Source of the DNA: Fimenecus stercoravium
GTDB lineage: Bacteria > Bacillota > Clostridia > Oscillospirales > Acutalibacteraceae
NCBI GenBank assembly: GCA_018711545.1
Contig: DVIC01000069.1
Coordinates: forward strand, 1-25,583
Reading direction: 5' to 3'
Length of the DNA stretch: 25,583 bases
Shown piece by piece: positions 23,849 to 25,583 of the stretch. A program made the translations under genes and the position numbers. Numbering within the stretch: position 1 is the first letter of the stretch; each line of letters begins with the position of its first letter. Below the pieces are notes generated by a model that saw only the letters and a program-made list of their open reading frames with translations, was not told where the DNA came from and did no database searches.

Positions 23849-25125
23849 GGTTCGATTCTCCGAAGCCGCGCGATGAAAAAGCCGTCCGTTCCATCCTTAT
23901 GCGGCAAAAGGGTTTTGTAATCCCCGTCCTTTTGATACATGGGGTTCTCGCGCAGAAAGCGATCGCAAACGCCTTCGTTTTCAGCGCGGCTGAGCGTACA
24001 GGTCGAATAGACCAAAATGCCGCCCATACGCAGATATTTTGACGCATGGACTAAAATATTATACTGTATGTCCGTCAAATTGTCAATAAATGTAAGCTCA
24101 CGCAGACGGATCTCCGGCTTTCTGCGAAGCACCCCGAGCCCCGAGCACGGCACATCGCACAAAACACGATCTGCCGTTTTTTCAAGTGCCGCATGGAAAA
24201 CAGCTGCATCCTGTGCTTGTGCATCAATGATGGATATTCCGAGCCGTTTTGCCCCGTCCGAAATCAGCTGCACGCGATGTTTATGCAAATCAAACGCCAT
24301 TATACTGCCTTGATTTTGCATGATCTGCGCTGCGGTAAAGCTTTTGCCGCCGGGCGCCGCGCACATGTCCAAAAGCGTCTGACCGGGCTGCAGCCCCAAC
24401 GCCTGCACACAAAGCGCGCTGGCGGTATCCTGCACATGAAATAAACCTTCTTGGTAAGACGAAAGCTGCTCAAGCGCACCGCCCTTTTGCACGATCAGGA
24501 CATTTTCTAACGCACCGGGAATCGTTTCTATGCCCTCGGTCTGCAAGCGGTTTTGCAAGTCTTTCGCTGTGGTTTTCAGCGTGTTGACACGCAAAACCGT
24601 CGGCGCGCCGCTGAGAGAAGCCGACAAAATACCTTGGGCATCCGATTCCCCATAGTCCTTTATAAAGTGTTCCACAAGCGCCTTTGGGCAGGCATACCGA
24701 ATGCTCCAATCCGAAACGAGGTCACCGGTCTCGGGATATGTAAGCGTTGTTTCGGAAATTTTACGCAAAACGGAATTCACAAGCCCCGAAGCGTATGCAC
24801 AGCCGTTTTTCTTGACCAATTTTACACTCTCGTTGACGGCTGCGGACGCGGGCACCTTATCCATAAAATAAAGCTGCAAAACGCCCATGCGCAAAATGAC
24901 GCGCACCTCGGGACGCAATTTGTGAAGCGGCTTTAGAAGATACTGCTGTAAAACAAAATCAAGCGTGATCTGCCGCTCTAAAACGCCGTACACGAGCGCC
25001 GTCACAAAAGCCGCCGGCGCGCCGTTCGCAGAGCGTTTCAATTCAGCGTCGAGCGCCAAATTGGAATATGCATTTTCCCGTTCCACACGCAACAGCACGC
25101 GGAACGCCGTCTGCCGTCCATCCAT
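23845..25125 (-). CDS. rsmB: 16S rRNA (cytosine(967)-C(5))-methyltransferase RsmB
   Basis: Methylates C967 of 16S rRNA. The 426-residue protein has an N-terminal NusB-like RNA-binding domain (about 1-140, RQTAFRVLLRVERENAYSNLAL at its start) and a Rossmann methyltransferase domain. The SAM site is LLDMCAAPGGKSFTAA (251-266). The two conserved cysteines are in DVPCSGLGVLRRKPEIR (Cys327) and the catalytic VYSTCTLSRAENE (Cys376). The length is typical of the Firmicute enzyme. The ATG at 25125 follows AAGGAAA and lies five bases after the upstream peptidase gene. Confidence 0.95.
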   Translation of the reverse strand: MDGRQTAFRVLLRVERENAYSNLALDAELKRSANGAPAAFVTALVYGVLERQITLDFVLQQYLLKPLHKLRPEVRVILRMGVLQLYFMDKVPASAAVNESVKLVKKNGCAYASGLVNSVLRKISETTLTYPETGDLVSDWSIRYACPKALVEHFIKDYGESDAQGILSASLSGAPTVLRVNTLKTTAKDLQNRLQTEGIETIPGALENVLIVQKGGALEQLSSYQEGLFHVQDTASALCVQALGLQPGQTLLDMCAAPGGKSFTAAQIMQNQGSIMAFDLHKHRVQLISDGAKRLGISIIDAQAQDAAVFHAALEKTADRVLCDVPCSGLGVLRRKPEIRLRELTFIDNLTDIQYNILVHASKYLRMGGILVYSTCTLSRAENEGVCDRFLRENPMYQKDGDYKTLLPHKDGTDGFFIARLRRIEP

Positions 25126-25130
25126 AGCGC

Positions 25131-25583
25131 TTATTTCCTTCGATTATTGGCAAGCAGCAAAAGCCGCAGCAGATTCGCGGCAGTCACGGCAAACGACGCC
25201 ACATAGGTCATGGCAGCTGCACGCAGCACCTTAACTGCGCCGTCGCGTTCTGCGCCTGCGAGCAAACCGGTCTGCTCGATCACGGAAACCGCACGGCGGC
25301 TGGCATTGAATTCCACAGGCAATGTAATCAACTGGAACAGCAACACAGCTACATAGAGAATGATGCCGAAAAGCACCAGGGGCTGAGAACCGAGGAAAAA
25401 CCCGATGATCGCCAGCGGCCAAGCGGCATTGGAACCGATCTGCGCAGGCATGAGCAGCGAATTGCGGATCTTGATGGGGCTGTATCCTTGCGCATATTGT
25501 GCCGCATGTCCTGCCTCGTGGCAGGCAATGCCTACTGCGGCAACAGAGCAGCTGCCAAAGACACCGTCTGATAAGCGGATCAC
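25131..25583 (-). CDS. YugP-like membrane zinc metallopeptidase (N-terminus outside window)
   Basis: Neutral zinc metallopeptidase of the YugP family (Pfam Zn_peptidase_2). The HEAGHAAQ motif near the start of the visible part provides the two zinc-binding His residues and the catalytic Glu. It follows VAAVGIACHEAGH, as in the family. Three hydrophobic segments follow: IGSNAAWPLAIIGFFLG, LVLFGIILYVAVLLFQLITL and MTYVASFAVTAANLLRLLLL. EFNASRRAV between them is another family signature and probably contains the third ligand region. The frame is open to the window edge, and the first visible codon is GTG within the coding region, so about 80 residues are missing. Its cellular substrate is unknown. 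It heads the visible part of the rsmB-to-spoVM operon. Confidence 0.9.
   Translation of the reverse strand: MIRLSDGVFGSCSVAAVGIACHEAGHAAQYAQGYSPIKIRNSLLMPAQIGSNAAWPLAIIGFFLGSQPLVLFGIILYVAVLLFQLITLPVEFNASRRAVSVIEQTGLLAGAERDGAVKVLRAAAMTYVASFAVTAANLLRLLLLANNRRK

Noticed and set aside
1..25583. tRNA, rRNA, CRISPR, insertion sequence, phage or att-site content
   Set aside because: None was seen: no regularly spaced repeats, no transposase or integrase homology, and intergenic gaps are short and explained by regulatory elements.

Overview
This 25.6 kb window looks like ordinary chromosomal housekeeping DNA from an endospore-forming, low-to-mid GC Firmicute of class Clostridia, probably an anaerobic gut lineage near Oscillospiraceae or Christensenellales. 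That placement is inferred from gene content. It rests on three sporulation genes (spoIIID, an alpha/beta-type SASP and a spoVM microgene), FMN and SAM-I riboswitches, an RqcH homologue, and the prpC-prkC-rsgA-thiN-spoVM cluster. No phage, IS element, CRISPR array, tRNA or rRNA is visible, and no gene-free gap exceeds 300 bases.

Left part (1-6053, plus strand). A 5'-truncated mannose-6-phosphate isomerase is followed closely by a SanA/YdcF-like envelope protein and an MFS permease. A consensus sigma-A promoter lies over the last codons of the permease gene and drives an FMN riboswitch with a leader terminator, then ribU and an FMN-reductase-like flavoprotein. A second consensus promoter drives a SAM-I riboswitch and metK. 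A small DUF378 membrane protein ends this half at a bidirectional terminator.

Middle (6107-13780, minus strand). Running leftwards are a GtrB-like glycosyltransferase, ileS, a DUF1858 redox microprotein, trmK, a Nif3-family protein and rqcH. This is mostly a translation and ribosome-rescue block. The isoleucyl-tRNA synthetase carries GIHH instead of HIGH and KFSKT instead of KMSKS.

Sporulation and metabolism (13929-18022). spoIIID (minus) and an SASP gene (plus) diverge. alaA (minus) and nadE (plus) diverge from a short region with two sigma-A-like promoters.

Right part (18027-25583, minus strand). This is a compact operon: YugP-like zinc peptidase (truncated by the window edge), rsmB, rlmN, prpC, prkC, rsgA, thiN, a 51-residue membrane protein and spoVM. 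It ends at a perfect hairpin shared with nadE. The operon joins rRNA modification, ribosome assembly, Hanks-type kinase/phosphatase signalling, thiamine activation and spore morphogenesis. The commonly associated rpe gene is absent between rsgA and thiN.

I found no wholly new multi-gene system. The observations most worth following are the altered IleRS signature motifs, the two microgenes at the operon's end, the unusual PrkC ectodomain and the changed RsgA zinc-ligand pattern.
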